DNA of 64,000 nt from Abditibacteriota bacterium (GCA_017552965.1 JAFZNQ010000115.1:1-64000); one strand, 5' to 3'. Counted from the stretch's first letter, positions 26,594 to 36,105 are shown. Program-made: numbers and translations. Notes: generated by a model from the letters alone, not told the origin.

Positions 26594-28614
26594 TTTACTT
26601 CATAGGTACCGTCCGGCCGGGCGGTGATATCACAGATCTTGCCGTTGAAGCGCACTCCCTTCAGGGTCACGCTCTTCCATTCCTCCGGCACACAGGGCTT
26701 GACCGTGTGCCTGATCTCCGGGGTATAGTAGTCCATATCCAGCCCCGCAAAGCCCCACAGGACTGCCGAGGCGCTGTTGGCCGCTCCCGTAAGGAAGCAC
26801 CAGGTCTTGTAGGTGGCGGACTTCTTTTCGTTGAAATAGTTGAAGGGGCCTCTCATATAGGGCCTGTAGCTATTGCGGAACAGCTCCAGAGCCCCGGCGG
26901 CGTCCCCCTTCAGGCGGGCGACTATGACCGAGTGGACCGAGGAAGCCATGGCGGGCCCGTTCTTTTCTGTCTTGCCCATATAAAAATCGCAGGTGGCCTC
27001 CGCCTGTTTGTCAAACAGGGCGGCGCCTGCAAAGGCGTCCTTCAGGTCCTGATACTTCCAGGGATACCAGAGCAGCTCCGGATCGGCCTGCTTGATGATG
27101 CCCCCCTCATAGTCCCGGTAAATGGTCAGCTTGGAGCCGTCGGACAGGAGCTCCAGCCCCTCCGCCACCTGCTTCCATTCCGCAGGAGCGGGCTTGCCCA
27201 CCAGCTCCGACGCCATGCCGGCTATATACAGCACGGCCTGAGCGGTGGCGTTGGTATAGGCCGAATCGTCCACCAGCCCGGCGTTTTCGTCGGGAGGACA
27301 CACGCGCTCTATGTGGTATTTGCCGTCGCCGCCCTTTCGGGCAAAAGCGGCCCAGAAGTTGGCCGAAGTCCGGATGGTCTCATAGCATTCCGCCAGAAAG
27401 GCCTTGTCGCCGGTGGCCTTGTAATACTGCCACATGGCAAACACTATATCGCTGGTGATATGCCTTTCGTCCCGGGTGGGCACGTCCCCCGGGGTGACCT
27501 CGGAGCCGGAAGCGGCGCTCTCCCAGGCAAAGGCGGCGCAGCCGGGCCTGCCCGTATATTTCTGCCCCAGAGCCAAAGCGGCCGGCAGGGTGTTGATGCG
27601 GTAGCGGAGGACCTCCCTGACGTATTCGGGATACTGCCATATCAGAGCGGGCACCATCCACAGCTCCGTGTCCCAGAACACGTGTCCGCCGAAGGCGTCG
27701 GAGGACAGGCCCGTGGGCGGGATCCCGAAGTCCTTGCCGCAGCTCTGGAGCAGATAGAACATATTGCTGTGGACTGCCTGCTGGGCTTCCGGGTCGCCCT
27801 CTATGACGATATCCCTTTCCCACAGCCGGGCCCAGGCGGCCTTGTGGCTGTCTATTATCTCAGGCACCGAGCCGAAGGGATCCCCTCCGTCGGAGCCGGG
27901 CACTCTGATCAGGGCGCTGTAGCAAGCCTTTTCCGTGCGTTTTTTGACCAGCTGCAGACTGCAGGAAAACTCGTCTCCCGCCTCAAAGGGCGCGTTCGTC
28001 CACTGGGCCGTGGGCAGATCGACGTCCCCCTTGCCTACCGGGGCCTTGATGGTCAGGGTCCCGTCGGAGGAGGGAGTGATCTCCAGCTCTATGGCGCACA
28101 TGGCCCGGGCGGGCTCGGTCCTGGGCACGTACACGGCAGATCTGATCTCTGCCTTCATATTCGAGGACTTCCACTCGCCCTCGGTGATGAGGCAGGCGTT
28201 CTTCATATCCAGGGTCTGTCTGAAGCCCTTGCCTGTCTGCCGGAGCTCCTCCCCTTTTTCGTCATAAAAACGCAGGTCGGCCGTCTGAGGCAGATTCTGT
28301 ATCTTTTCGCTGCCGTCGTTACGGGTATAGCAGGCGTAGCACCTGCTCTCGGCGGGGCTGCCGTCCTGCTTTCTGCCAAAGCCCGTGGAATACAGGCGGA
28401 CGCCGTAAAAGCCGTTGGCCAGATAGGTGCCGGCTTCCTCTCCCTCGGGCAGCCTGTCGCTGACCAGCAGCCAGGGGTCCTGCTGCTCCTTCGCCGCAGT
28501 GTTTTTCCACAAGCCGTCTCCGTCGCCTGCGGGCCGGCCGGTGCGGGAGCAGCCGGCTGCAAGGCAGATGCACAAGAGAGCCGCAGCCACAATACTAATA
28601 CTTACGCGCCACAT
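26590..28614 (-). CDS. Glycoside hydrolase family 65-like lipoprotein
   Basis: 674 residues. A lipobox (CLAAGC, near residue 21) indicates an exported lipoprotein. The (alpha/alpha)6 core has FGGHVFWDTELWMVPALI, RYRINTLPAALALGQKYTG and CAAFAWESAASGSEVTPG, which match GH65 (the trehalose/kojibiose phosphorylase family) and especially the branch with protein glucosylgalactosyl-hydroxylysine glucosidase. A hydrolase acting on alpha-glucosides is likely; phosphorolysis cannot be excluded. ATG 28614 is chosen; an upstream GTG overlaps the ribosome-binding site. It overlaps the methyltransferase gene by 20 bp. Confidence 0.75.
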   Translation of the reverse strand: MWRVSISIVAAALLCICLAAGCSRTGRPAGDGDGLWKNTAAKEQQDPWLLVSDRLPEGEEAGTYLANGFYGVRLYSTGFGRKQDGSPAESRCYACYTRNDGSEKIQNLPQTADLRFYDEKGEELRQTGKGFRQTLDMKNACLITEGEWKSSNMKAEIRSAVYVPRTEPARAMCAIELEITPSSDGTLTIKAPVGKGDVDLPTAQWTNAPFEAGDEFSCSLQLVKKRTEKACYSALIRVPGSDGGDPFGSVPEIIDSHKAAWARLWERDIVIEGDPEAQQAVHSNMFYLLQSCGKDFGIPPTGLSSDAFGGHVFWDTELWMVPALIWQYPEYVREVLRYRINTLPAALALGQKYTGRPGCAAFAWESAASGSEVTPGDVPTRDERHITSDIVFAMWQYYKATGDKAFLAECYETIRTSANFWAAFARKGGDGKYHIERVCPPDENAGLVDDSAYTNATAQAVLYIAGMASELVGKPAPAEWKQVAEGLELLSDGSKLTIYRDYEGGIIKQADPELLWYPWKYQDLKDAFAGAALFDKQAEATCDFYMGKTEKNGPAMASSVHSVIVARLKGDAAGALELFRNSYRPYMRGPFNYFNEKKSATYKTWCFLTGAANSASAVLWGFAGLDMDYYTPEIRHTVKPCVPEEWKSVTLKGVRFNGKICDITARPDGTYEVK

Positions 28615-29332
28615 AGAATATCCTGTCACTCCTTTTGTTTGTCCTGTTCAGGGTGTATGCGTCAAAGGCTTCTTCGAAGCTGAGCCCAGCATCCTCCAGC
28701 ATACAGACTATCTCCTTTTGCCTGTAGCCCTTCTGCACGTGACACTCTTTGACCACGGACACCTTTCCGGTCTCGTCCCTGACCTCAAAGGTCATATCCA
28801 CCCTGCAGATGCGGGTCCTGGGGTCCCATTTGGGCTCCCAAATATAGTGAGGCCAGCCCTCCAGGTCGGCCTGTCTGAAAAAGCCCATGGAAAGAGCGTA
28901 GATGGTGTTCATATCAAATATGAAGCAGCCTCCCGGCTCCAGATGCTTTTCCACGCACCGGAAGGCCATCCTGAGACGCTCCTTGTCGGTGATATAGTTG
29001 AGACTGTCAAAGAGGCTCACGGCGCAGTCAAAACGCCTGCCCAGATCAAACTCGGCGGCGTCCGCGCAGTGAAACTCCAGCCCTGGATACTTGTCCCTGG
29101 CGCAGTCTATCATCCCTTGGGATATATCCAGCCCCACGGCCTCCATGCCCAGGTCTGCGAACTCCCGGGTCATGGTGCCGGTGCCGCAGGCCACGTCCAG
29201 TATGCTGCCGGGGCGTATGCCGTAGCGGTCGAAGAGGCTCCGGATATACTCGGTCCAGTAGGAATAAGGGACCGAGCGCATGAGAGCGTCGTAAAAAACG
29301 GGCAGCTCCCTGTATTCTCTGTCCCCGCTCAT
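28595..29332 (-). CDS. Class I SAM-dependent methyltransferase
   Basis: 245 residues. The Rossmann motif I SILDVACGTGTMTREFA (about residues 40-56), motif II VGLDISQGMIDCA and motif IV DCAVSLFDSLNYI are clear. The family is that of YodH/UbiE-like small-molecule methyltransferases with a C-terminal beta sheet; the substrate is unknown. Its ATG overlaps the stop of queA (ATGA). Confidence 0.88.
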   Translation of the reverse strand: MSGDREYRELPVFYDALMRSVPYSYWTEYIRSLFDRYGIRPGSILDVACGTGTMTREFADLGMEAVGLDISQGMIDCARDKYPGLEFHCADAAEFDLGRRFDCAVSLFDSLNYITDKERLRMAFRCVEKHLEPGGCFIFDMNTIYALSMGFFRQADLEGWPHYIWEPKWDPRTRICRVDMTFEVRDETGKVSVVKECHVQKGYRQKEIVCMLEDAGLSFEEAFDAYTLNRTNKRSDRIFYVARKY

Positions 29333-30363
29333 CCCTCGTCTCCCCCCTTCCGGGGCTTGATATACATAGCGTCGCCGAAGCTGAAGAATCTGTATCTCAT
29401 ATCCACGGCTTCCCTGTAGGCCGACAGTATGTTTTCCCGACCCGCCAGAGCGCTCACCAGCAAAAGGAGGGTGGACCTGGGGATGTGAAAATTGGTGATG
29501 AGGCCGTCCACGATCCTGAATTCAAAGCCGGGCCTGATAAAGAGCCGGCTCTCTGCCTCCTGAGCCCTGAGCCTTCTCCTGCCCTCCGCCGCGCTTTCCA
29601 GCGCCCGGACGGAGGTAGTGCCCACGGCGATGATACGCCCCCGGGCTTCCGCCACCTGCCGGGCCAGCTCTTCCGTGACTATATACCTTTCGGCGTGCAT
29701 GATGTGGTCGTCTATGTTGTCGCACCGGATGGGACGGAAGGTGCCTATGCCCACGTGAAGCGTCACCCGGCCCGTTTCCACGCCCATAGCTTTCACCCGC
29801 TCTATCAGCTCCTCCGTAAAATGCAGACCTGCGGTGGGAGCGGCAGCGGAGCCCTCGGCCCTGGCATACACGGTCTGATATCTCTCATAATCCTCCAGCT
29901 GCCGGTGGATGTAGGGAGGCAGGGGCACCAGGCCCCGGGCCCGGATAACCGGGTCCGCGTCAGTGTCCGACAAAAACCTTATGAGCCTTTCGCCTGTCTC
30001 ATAGCGGGAGATCAGCCTCACGGACAGACCGCAGTCCAGCTCCACCACCGTGCCGTCCGGCAGTCTCCTGCCGGGGCTCACCAGAGCCTTGTAGGTATTG
30101 AAGTCCGTCTTTTCCGTGAGCAGGCATTCCACCTGCCCTCCCGTGGCCTTGCGTCCGAAGAGGCGATAGGCGCTGACCCGGGTGTCGTTGAAGATCAGCA
30201 GATCCCCCGGGAGGAGATAATCGCATATGTCAAAAAAATGCCTGTGCTCCGTGGCCCCCGTGTCCGGGTCCAGCACCAGGAGCCGGGAGTGGTCCCTCCG
30301 GTCAATGGGCTCCTGGGCTATCAGCTCTTCGGGTAGAGAATAGTCAAAGTCGCTGAGCTGCAT
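29329..30363 (-). CDS. queA: S-adenosylmethionine:tRNA ribosyltransferase-isomerase
   Basis: 344 residues, normal length. Transfers the ribosyl moiety of SAM to preQ1 in tRNA, forming epoxyqueuosine. LSDFDYSLPEELIAQEP at the N-terminus, DHSRLLVLD, LIFNDTRVSAYRLFGRK, PTAGLHFTEEL, HVGIGTFRP and TNFHIPRSTLLLLVSA near the end are all diagnostic. tgt and the preQ1 genes are not in this window. It is part of the tightly packed minus-strand run, 9 bp after the kinase gene. Confidence 0.97.
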   Translation of the reverse strand: MQLSDFDYSLPEELIAQEPIDRRDHSRLLVLDPDTGATEHRHFFDICDYLLPGDLLIFNDTRVSAYRLFGRKATGGQVECLLTEKTDFNTYKALVSPGRRLPDGTVVELDCGLSVRLISRYETGERLIRFLSDTDADPVIRARGLVPLPPYIHRQLEDYERYQTVYARAEGSAAAPTAGLHFTEELIERVKAMGVETGRVTLHVGIGTFRPIRCDNIDDHIMHAERYIVTEELARQVAEARGRIIAVGTTSVRALESAAEGRRRLRAQEAESRLFIRPGFEFRIVDGLITNFHIPRSTLLLLVSALAGRENILSAYREAVDMRYRFFSFGDAMYIKPRKGGDEG

Positions 30364-30372
30364 CGGGTGTCC

Positions 30373-31287
30373 TTAGATGGCGAAGCAGCGGCGGAACAGA
30401 GCCGCCTCTCTCATGAGCTGAGACCGGTCGGGCTCCATGAGCCGCTCCAGGCTGAAGCCGGAGATGGTGTGGGCCGCCACCACCGTGCCTATGAGCATGG
30501 CCTGCTTGATATCTCCAAAGGTCACCCTGCTTTTGGGAGCCAGATATCCCATAAAGGAGCCGGCAAAGGAGTCCCCGGCGCCGGTGGGATCCACCACGTC
30601 ATAATCCAGGGGCACGCAGGGTATCAGGAATACGTCCCCGTCCCGGGAAAAGCCCGCCGCGCCGTATTTGCCCAGCTTGATGATGACTGCCTCCGGACCG
30701 TATTCCAGGAGCCTCTGCCCCGAGGGGATCAGAGAGCGCTCGCCGGTGAACATGGAGGCCTCTTTTTCGTTGATGAATATGACGGACACCTTGCCGAACA
30801 CCTCCCGGAGCAGCTCCGGGGCCCCTTCTATCCAGAAGTTCATGGTATCGCAGGCGGTAAATTTCAACCCGGGATTGTCTCCCAGCACCTGCAGCTGCAG
30901 GGCGGGATCCAGATTGCCCAGCAGGGCGGACTCCGCCGACTTGTATTCGTCCGGCAGCCGGGGGTCAAAGTCGCTGAACACGTTGAGACGGGTGTCGAGG
31001 GTCACGGCTTCATTGGTGTCGGCCTCGTAGGAGCCGGACCAGCTGAAGGTCTCCCCGGAGCCCGTCACCAGCCCGGTGATATCCACTCCGCAGCCTGTGA
31101 GCAGGCCCCTGTATTCGTCGGGAAAATCCATGCCGGCTATGGACACTATGCCCGGCCGGCAGAACTTGGCGGCCGCCACAGAGGCGTACACCGCAGCCCC
31201 GCCCAGGACCCGGTCTCTTTGCTCGTCCCGGGTCTTCACGGTATCGAAGGCCAGAGAGCCTGTGATGATCAAATCGGTCTTTTGCAT
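30373..31287 (-). CDS. PfkB-family carbohydrate/nucleoside kinase
   Basis: 304 residues. N-terminal LIITGSLAFDTVKT and GGAAVYASVAAAKF, then the PfkB signature 2 DVVDPTGAGDSFAGSFMG near residue 220 with the catalytic Asp in GAGD. The substrate is not clear; related proteins include ribokinases and adenosine or inosine kinases. It lies 4 bp after the WecG-type gene and 9 bp before queA. Confidence 0.85.
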   Translation of the reverse strand: MQKTDLIITGSLAFDTVKTRDEQRDRVLGGAAVYASVAAAKFCRPGIVSIAGMDFPDEYRGLLTGCGVDITGLVTGSGETFSWSGSYEADTNEAVTLDTRLNVFSDFDPRLPDEYKSAESALLGNLDPALQLQVLGDNPGLKFTACDTMNFWIEGAPELLREVFGKVSVIFINEKEASMFTGERSLIPSGQRLLEYGPEAVIIKLGKYGAAGFSRDGDVFLIPCVPLDYDVVDPTGAGDSFAGSFMGYLAPKSRVTFGDIKQAMLIGTVVAAHTISGFSLERLMEPDRSQLMREAALFRRCFAI

Positions 31288-31291
31288 ATAT

Positions 31292-32035
31292 CTACCTTTC
31301 AGTATTCTTGAGGGATCTCTTCTGTTCCAGCACCTTCAGGAAGAAGCCCGGCAGCCGGCCCAGCTTGTAGCTCTTTTTGGGAGCCTGGAAAAAGCGGTAC
31401 AGCCATTCCAGATACAGCTTTTGCAGGAACACAGGCGCCCGCTTCACGTTGCCGCTCAGCACGTCGAAGGTGCCGCCAATGCCTATGCCCACCGACGCGC
31501 CGGTGGAGGGCAGGAAGTCCCTGATCCAGAATTCCTGCTTGGGGATGCCCAGGGCCACCAGCACCACGTCGGCGCCGGAGTCTCTGATCTCCTCTGCCAG
31601 GCTTTGGCTGTCGCCCGGGTCGAAATACCCGTCGTGTCTGCCTGCCACCAGCATATCGGGATACTTGGCCTGCATGTTCTTCACTGCCCCGCTGTTGGCC
31701 TTTTCGGAGGCTCCGAGAAAATAGATACGCAGGTTTTCCCTGCCGGATATGCGGCAGAGGCTCTCGGCTATCACGCAGCCGGAAGCCTTGTTTTTGAGGG
31801 GGGTCCCCGCTATTTTGGAGGCCAGCAGCACTCCGGAGGAATCGGGAGTGACCAGATCTGCAGACAGCATAAGCCGGCGGAAATCCTCGTCTTTCGAGGC
31901 CATATCCACCATGTACGCATCGGCAGTCACGATCTGATGGGGCCCCTTTTCCCTGCACCAGACCGTCACCCGGTCCAGCACGTCGTCAAGGGAAACGTCA
32001 TCCACGTAAATATCCAGCAGTTTGACACGTTCCAT
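31292..32035 (-). CDS. WecG/TagA/CpsF-family glycosyltransferase
   Basis: 247 residues. VTADAYMVDMASKDEDFR, DLVTPDSSGVLLASK, IYFLGASEK, GRHDGYFDP and VALGIPKQEFWI near residue 165 with GIGGTFDVLSG are the family's defining blocks. These GT26 enzymes transfer N-acetylmannosaminuronic acid or N-acetylmannosamine to lipid-linked GlcNAc in cell-envelope polymers. C-terminal basic residues may dock the membrane. It lies 1 bp after the six-hairpin glycosidase gene. Confidence 0.92.
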   Translation of the reverse strand: MERVKLLDIYVDDVSLDDVLDRVTVWCREKGPHQIVTADAYMVDMASKDEDFRRLMLSADLVTPDSSGVLLASKIAGTPLKNKASGCVIAESLCRISGRENLRIYFLGASEKANSGAVKNMQAKYPDMLVAGRHDGYFDPGDSQSLAEEIRDSGADVVLVALGIPKQEFWIRDFLPSTGASVGIGIGGTFDVLSGNVKRAPVFLQKLYLEWLYRFFQAPKKSYKLGRLPGFFLKVLEQKRSLKNTER

Positions 32036-32036
32036 C

Positions 32037-33941
32037 TTATACCCTCGCCTTTTTGTAGTTCAGCTTCACCGTAGGCGCCTTGTGAAACAGGGACTCGGTG
32101 GGAGTCCTGCGGGCCAGCGAGGATGCGCTGGGCATCCTGAACTCGTCCCCGTAGAGCTTCCCGAGAGCAAAGGCCAGGCTGCCGCAGAGAGAAGCGCAGG
32201 GGTCGGCCCCCAGGTAGTCGCAGTCGCCCTTTTCCGCCCGCTCCGTCCACAGGGCCATTATGCTCTCCGCCGTGGTCCTGTCCCCCAGCAAAGCGCTGTT
32301 GATCAGAGTGTTCACGTCGTTTTTGATGGTGTTGGCCCGCTCGGGCTGCCGCTTGCTGATGAACGAATAGGTGTTCACGAACACGGGATCGTCCTTTTGG
32401 CAGAAGCCCCAGAAGGGCAGCCTCAGGAGACTGAGAGTCGGGTCGTCGTCGAACACGTAGCCCCCGTCGGCGTCCACGGCCCAGGCAAACTGGGGCCCCT
32501 CCGGCCCCTCAAACACGAAGCTCTTCATGATAGAGACCTTCAGCGAGTCGGCCACGTTCATGGCCTCCTTGCTGCGGTCTATGTCCCTTATCCTGTTGTA
32601 GAGCAAGCTGATGTCCGTCAGTATCTTCCAGGCCAGCACGTTCTGGACGCACAGATAGGGATACTGGGAATACTCTCCGGACACGTCATACAGGGTCTCC
32701 ATGATATAGTCAGTCCCGTGATACTGGGTGCCCAGTATATCCTGCACGTAGCTGATGTGGTCCTGTATCTCGTTGAGAAACAGGATGGACAGGTCGTTGG
32801 TGGTCTCCACGTAGTCCTGCAGCGCCCTGATGGGAGCGCAGATGCTGTCCAGCTTCATGCCCGGCTCCAGCACCTTGCCGCTGATGGTCCGGGACAGGAC
32901 GCCCACGTTTTCAGCCTGGGTGCCGAAGGCGTACTGTATGTGCTTTCTCGCCTGGCTCTGACTGATCTGCTTGACTCCGAACACGGATCTCAGCATCGAA
33001 TCGTCGTCAGTGTATATGCCGCACCGGGAGCTTTTGGAATCCCGGGCGGACACGATGGCCATCTCCTCCGTGTCCAGAGTGACTCCCTGACAGTAGAAAA
33101 AGTTGTAAAAGGAGTTCTCGTTCACCAGCCGCTTGACCTCGGGATCGCCGTCATACCGGATGATATGCCGGTCCAGCCATTTGTTCAGATTCTCCTCCAG
33201 CCGGTCCGTCCCCTGATACATGAGCTCCCGGGCCGCGGACATGGCGGAGATATCCTTTTTCCCCAGACCTGCGTAGAGGGGCAGCACGGCGGTCTCTCCC
33301 GGAGCCAGCTCCAGATCCACGCTCATCTCGTAGCAATAATCCAGAGTATCCCTGGGGTCGCCGGACATCTGCATATTGCACACGGACACGTCCGAGGGAT
33401 AGCCGCTGCCGTTGATGAGGCACATGGCGAAGAGAGTGTCCTCCCGCTCGCCCCTGATGAGCACCGTATCCTTTTCCCTGGAGGGTATGGTGATGACCCT
33501 GTCGCACTTGAGGCGGGTAAGGGTCTTGCTGGTGAGCAGTATGTCCTTGAAGGCGCCTCTGAAGCCGCAGACGGGACTTACGGGCTCGTCGGACTCATTG
33601 GTCACCTCCAGACGGCAGATAAAGCCCTTGCGGGTGATGGGAGTGATGAGCCTCAGAGACGCGGAGACGCCCCGGCCGGCATAATCAAAGACCGGTATCC
33701 AGTATCTTTCCATGCGGAAGGAGGCCCTCCCGGTCAGCTCTTCGTCATCCACGGTGACAAAGGGAGCGATGAGAGGCATGTCCTCCCTGCCCACCAGGTC
33801 CACGTTGGCGTTGTAGCCCATATCCAAAAAGCTGACGCAGCCCACCTCCCCCCTGAGAGTGTTGCGGGGAAGGGCTATATATTCGCTGGCGGTAGCGCAG
33901 TAATTCCAGTTGTAACCGGTTCTGGAATGGATAACAGCCAT
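32037..33941 (-). CDS. Six-hairpin glycosidase-like protein, family unassigned
   Basis: 634 residues, no signal peptide. An N-terminal beta-sandwich part (to ~240) precedes an (alpha/alpha)6-like helical region. YTDDDSMLRSVFGVKQ, GTQYHGTDYIMETLYD and DGGYVFDDDPTLSLLRLPFWG look like substrate-cleft segments; the last resembles the DDxNxPSLLxLPYLG type of segment seen in GH125-like enzymes, but I cannot assign a GH family. The cytoplasmic location and the neighbours (GT26 transferase 1 bp downstream, DUF1015 10 bp upstream) are unusual for a polysaccharide hydrolase. Confidence 0.6.
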   Translation of the reverse strand: MAVIHSRTGYNWNYCATASEYIALPRNTLRGEVGCVSFLDMGYNANVDLVGREDMPLIAPFVTVDDEELTGRASFRMERYWIPVFDYAGRGVSASLRLITPITRKGFICRLEVTNESDEPVSPVCGFRGAFKDILLTSKTLTRLKCDRVITIPSREKDTVLIRGEREDTLFAMCLINGSGYPSDVSVCNMQMSGDPRDTLDYCYEMSVDLELAPGETAVLPLYAGLGKKDISAMSAARELMYQGTDRLEENLNKWLDRHIIRYDGDPEVKRLVNENSFYNFFYCQGVTLDTEEMAIVSARDSKSSRCGIYTDDDSMLRSVFGVKQISQSQARKHIQYAFGTQAENVGVLSRTISGKVLEPGMKLDSICAPIRALQDYVETTNDLSILFLNEIQDHISYVQDILGTQYHGTDYIMETLYDVSGEYSQYPYLCVQNVLAWKILTDISLLYNRIRDIDRSKEAMNVADSLKVSIMKSFVFEGPEGPQFAWAVDADGGYVFDDDPTLSLLRLPFWGFCQKDDPVFVNTYSFISKRQPERANTIKNDVNTLINSALLGDRTTAESIMALWTERAEKGDCDYLGADPCASLCGSLAFALGKLYGDEFRMPSASSLARRTPTESLFHKAPTVKLNYKKARV

Positions 33942-33951
33942 CAGAGCACCT

Positions 33952-35208
33952 CTATCTCAGACTTCTTATCACCATGCCCGACAGGAGCTTAGGATAAAAA
34001 TAGGTGGCCTTCTGGGGCATCTTCTCCCCGGCGGCGGCTATGTCCAGGATGGTCTTCACGGGTATCTCGTTGCAGATAAAGGCCAGCTGGGCCTTGCCGG
34101 AGGAGACCAGCTCAAAGGCTTCGTCGGCGCTCCTGGTGTATATGACGTTGGTGTGCATAGCGAGCTTTTGCCTGTCTATGCCCAGCAGCCTGTCCAGTAT
34201 GCACTCATGCAGAAGAGTCAGCTCCAGCTCCCGGGTATATACGGAGGCCTCTATGTCCGGAGCCGTGTCAGGATGCTTCCGGAGGACGAAGGCGCCTTCC
34301 GGCATCACCAGTCCCAGATGCCTGCCCTCCATGGCTCTCAGCAGGTCTTCCCTGTCCACGGGCACCGGAGTGAACTGCTCCTTCAGGGCCTCCGGCAGAG
34401 ACTCTGCCGTCCGGGGGTCGATGCCGTACACCACCCGGTGGGTGGGCAGCACCGTCAGGTCCTTTTCGTACACGTTGACCAGAGTCATCATCACGTATTC
34501 AGAGGCCCGGGTAGCAGCGCCCCGCTCCCGGAGCATATCCCTGTGCTTCAGAGCGGTCTCATATCTGTGATGGCCGTCGGCGATGGCTATCTGCCTGTCC
34601 GCCATAAAGCCGGAGATCAGGGCGATCATGTCCGGGTCGGAGATCTCCCACACGTTGTGGCCGTTGCCGTCTATATCATGGGCGGCAATATCGGGAGCCC
34701 GGCCGCAGCAGTCCCGTATCACGGCTCCCAGCACGTCCCCGGGATCCGAATACAGGCCGTATACCGAGTCCAGATTGCAGCGGGTGCACTCTATGGTCTT
34801 TTCCAGAGCGCCCTTGGGCCTGGAAAGGGTGTTCTCGTGAGGCAGTATGACGTTTTCGCTGTAGTCGCACAGCTTCACGGCGCCTATGAACCCGTTGACC
34901 ACGCAGGGGCTGCCGTTCCTTGAGAAGGTTTGCTGATACATATAAAACACGGGGGCCGGGGCTTCCTGCAGGATCCCCTTCTCCAGCCAGTCGTCTATAC
35001 AGGCTCCCGCTCTGGTAAAACGATTGTCCGTATCTGTGTCTCCGGGATACTCGTCGCCCAGTATCAGCCGGACGAAGTTGCTCTCGTGCCGGGCCTTGTA
35101 TATCTCCCGTTCCTCCGGACTTATCACGTCATACGGAGCGCTCACCACCAGATCCGGGTCTATAGCCCTGTTGTAGGTGATACCTCTGAAGGGTAAAACT
35201 TCCGCCAT
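33952..35208 (-). CDS. DUF1015-family protein
   Basis: 418 residues. The start AEVLPFRGITYNRAI, then SAPYDVISPEEREIYKARHESNFVRLILGDEYPGD, ADGHHRYETALKHRD and EYVMMTLVNVYEKDLTVLPTHRVV are signature blocks of DUF1015. These proteins are often found near serine-synthesis genes and are of unproven function; the HHRYE motif suggests a catalytic role. ATG 35208 has GGGGAG upstream and is downstream of a good promoter; the longer in-frame extension crosses that promoter. It is first of the long minus-strand run. Confidence 0.92.
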   Translation of the reverse strand: MAEVLPFRGITYNRAIDPDLVVSAPYDVISPEEREIYKARHESNFVRLILGDEYPGDTDTDNRFTRAGACIDDWLEKGILQEAPAPVFYMYQQTFSRNGSPCVVNGFIGAVKLCDYSENVILPHENTLSRPKGALEKTIECTRCNLDSVYGLYSDPGDVLGAVIRDCCGRAPDIAAHDIDGNGHNVWEISDPDMIALISGFMADRQIAIADGHHRYETALKHRDMLRERGAATRASEYVMMTLVNVYEKDLTVLPTHRVVYGIDPRTAESLPEALKEQFTPVPVDREDLLRAMEGRHLGLVMPEGAFVLRKHPDTAPDIEASVYTRELELTLLHECILDRLLGIDRQKLAMHTNVIYTRSADEAFELVSSGKAQLAFICNEIPVKTILDIAAAGEKMPQKATYFYPKLLSGMVIRSLR

Positions 35209-35243
35209 TATCAGCTCCCCAAAAATATAAATTATCCAAATAT

Positions 35244-35273
35244 ATTGTAGCACAAAAGGCCCCCGCCGGGCAA
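35244..35273 (-). promoter_or_regulatory. Promoter of the DUF1015-led gene run
   Basis: Minus strand: TTGCCC, an 18-bp spacer, and TACAAT with the extended TGC in front. It is about 35 bp upstream of the ATG. Confidence 0.6.
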
Positions 35274-35328
35274 GTGCGGACCGGCTGTGAGAGAGGCCCG
35301 GCAGCCCCGCTCCGCAGGGAGCAGGGGC

Positions 35329-35365
35329 CAAAAGAAAGGGCAGGAGCGGCACGCCGCTTCTGCCC
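35329..35365 (-). terminator. Terminator of the RsbW/STAS pair
   Basis: Minus strand: stem GGGCAGAAGCGGC / GCCGCTCCTGCCC with one mismatch, followed by TTTCTTTT. Confidence 0.8.
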
Positions 35366-35380
35366 GTCGATCCGATCAGG

Positions 35381-35800
35381 TCACGCCATGATAGTCAGAC
35401 GGAGAAAGTTGCTCTTGCCGTCGTTCTCATAGGATATGTCGTCCGTCATCTGCTTGATGAGATAGATGCCCAGACCGCCTATCTCCTTTTCCTCTGCGGG
35501 AGCCCACAGCTCGGGAGTGGGAGACTTCAGGGGATTGTAGGGAATGCCCTCGTCCCTGATCTCCACAAAAAAGGCGTTGCCGTCTATCCTGACGGTGATC
35601 TCCACGGGACCGGTGGTCACGGGGAAATTGTGTATGTAGGCGTAGTTGCACACGTTGACAATGGCTTCCTCGATGCCCAGCCGCAGCTGATTGGCCTTTT
35701 CGGCGGGGAAGGAATTGGCCGCAAAGGTGTCCATGATGTAGTCGATCATATCATCTGCCGAGGCGTCGGCAGTGTTGAACAGCTTGTTGTATTCTTGCAT
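35381..35800 (-). CDS. RsbW-like serine kinase / anti-sigma factor (GHKL ATPase)
   Basis: 139 residues. The GHKL ATP-binding boxes are present: N-box LGIEEAIVNVCNYAY (residues 41-55), G1 EIRDEGIPYNPL, and G2 IGGLGIYLIKQMTDDISY. Proteins of this type bind and inhibit a sigma factor or phosphorylate a STAS antagonist. The STAS gene is immediately upstream in the same unit. No sigma factor gene lies in the window, so the regulated output is unknown. Confidence 0.9.
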   Translation of the reverse strand: MQEYNKLFNTADASADDMIDYIMDTFAANSFPAEKANQLRLGIEEAIVNVCNYAYIHNFPVTTGPVEITVRIDGNAFFVEIRDEGIPYNPLKSPTPELWAPAEEKEIGGLGIYLIKQMTDDISYENDGKSNFLRLTIMA

Positions 35801-35811
35801 GACGGCGCTCC

Positions 35812-36105
35812 TTATTCGTCCTTGATCAGATCGTCCAGGCCCGACATCTCAAAAATATCATAGATCTCCTTTTTGGTGTTTATGATATTGAAGCGCTCGG
35901 TGCCCACGGTCTTGGCGGTAAAGATGCACATACGCAGGAACGAGGATGCGATATAATCCACGTCCGACATTTCAAAGACCACGTTGCCGGTAGTATTCTC
36001 TATATGCTCTTTGAGATCGGCGTCGATCTCGTTGCAGGCAGCGGTATTGAGCAGACCGCTGAAGGTACATATCAGGGTGCCTTCCGATTCGGTGAATTTA
36101 ACCAT
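35812..36105 (-). CDS. STAS-domain anti-sigma factor antagonist
   Basis: 97 residues, one STAS domain. FEMSDVDYIASSFLRMCIFT (residues 46-65) corresponds to the phosphorylation loop: the SS pair holds the serine expected to be phosphorylated by the partner kinase. The kinase gene follows after 11 bp. Together they form a partner-switching module like SpoIIAA/SpoIIAB or RsbV/RsbW. Confidence 0.9.
   Translation of the reverse strand: MVKFTESEGTLICTFSGLLNTAACNEIDADLKEHIENTTGNVVFEMSDVDYIASSFLRMCIFTAKTVGTERFNIINTKKEIYDIFEMSGLDDLIKDE

Noticed and set aside
35290-35330. Second hairpin next to the RsbW/STAS terminator
   Set aside because: The stem is irregular and has no T tract in either direction.
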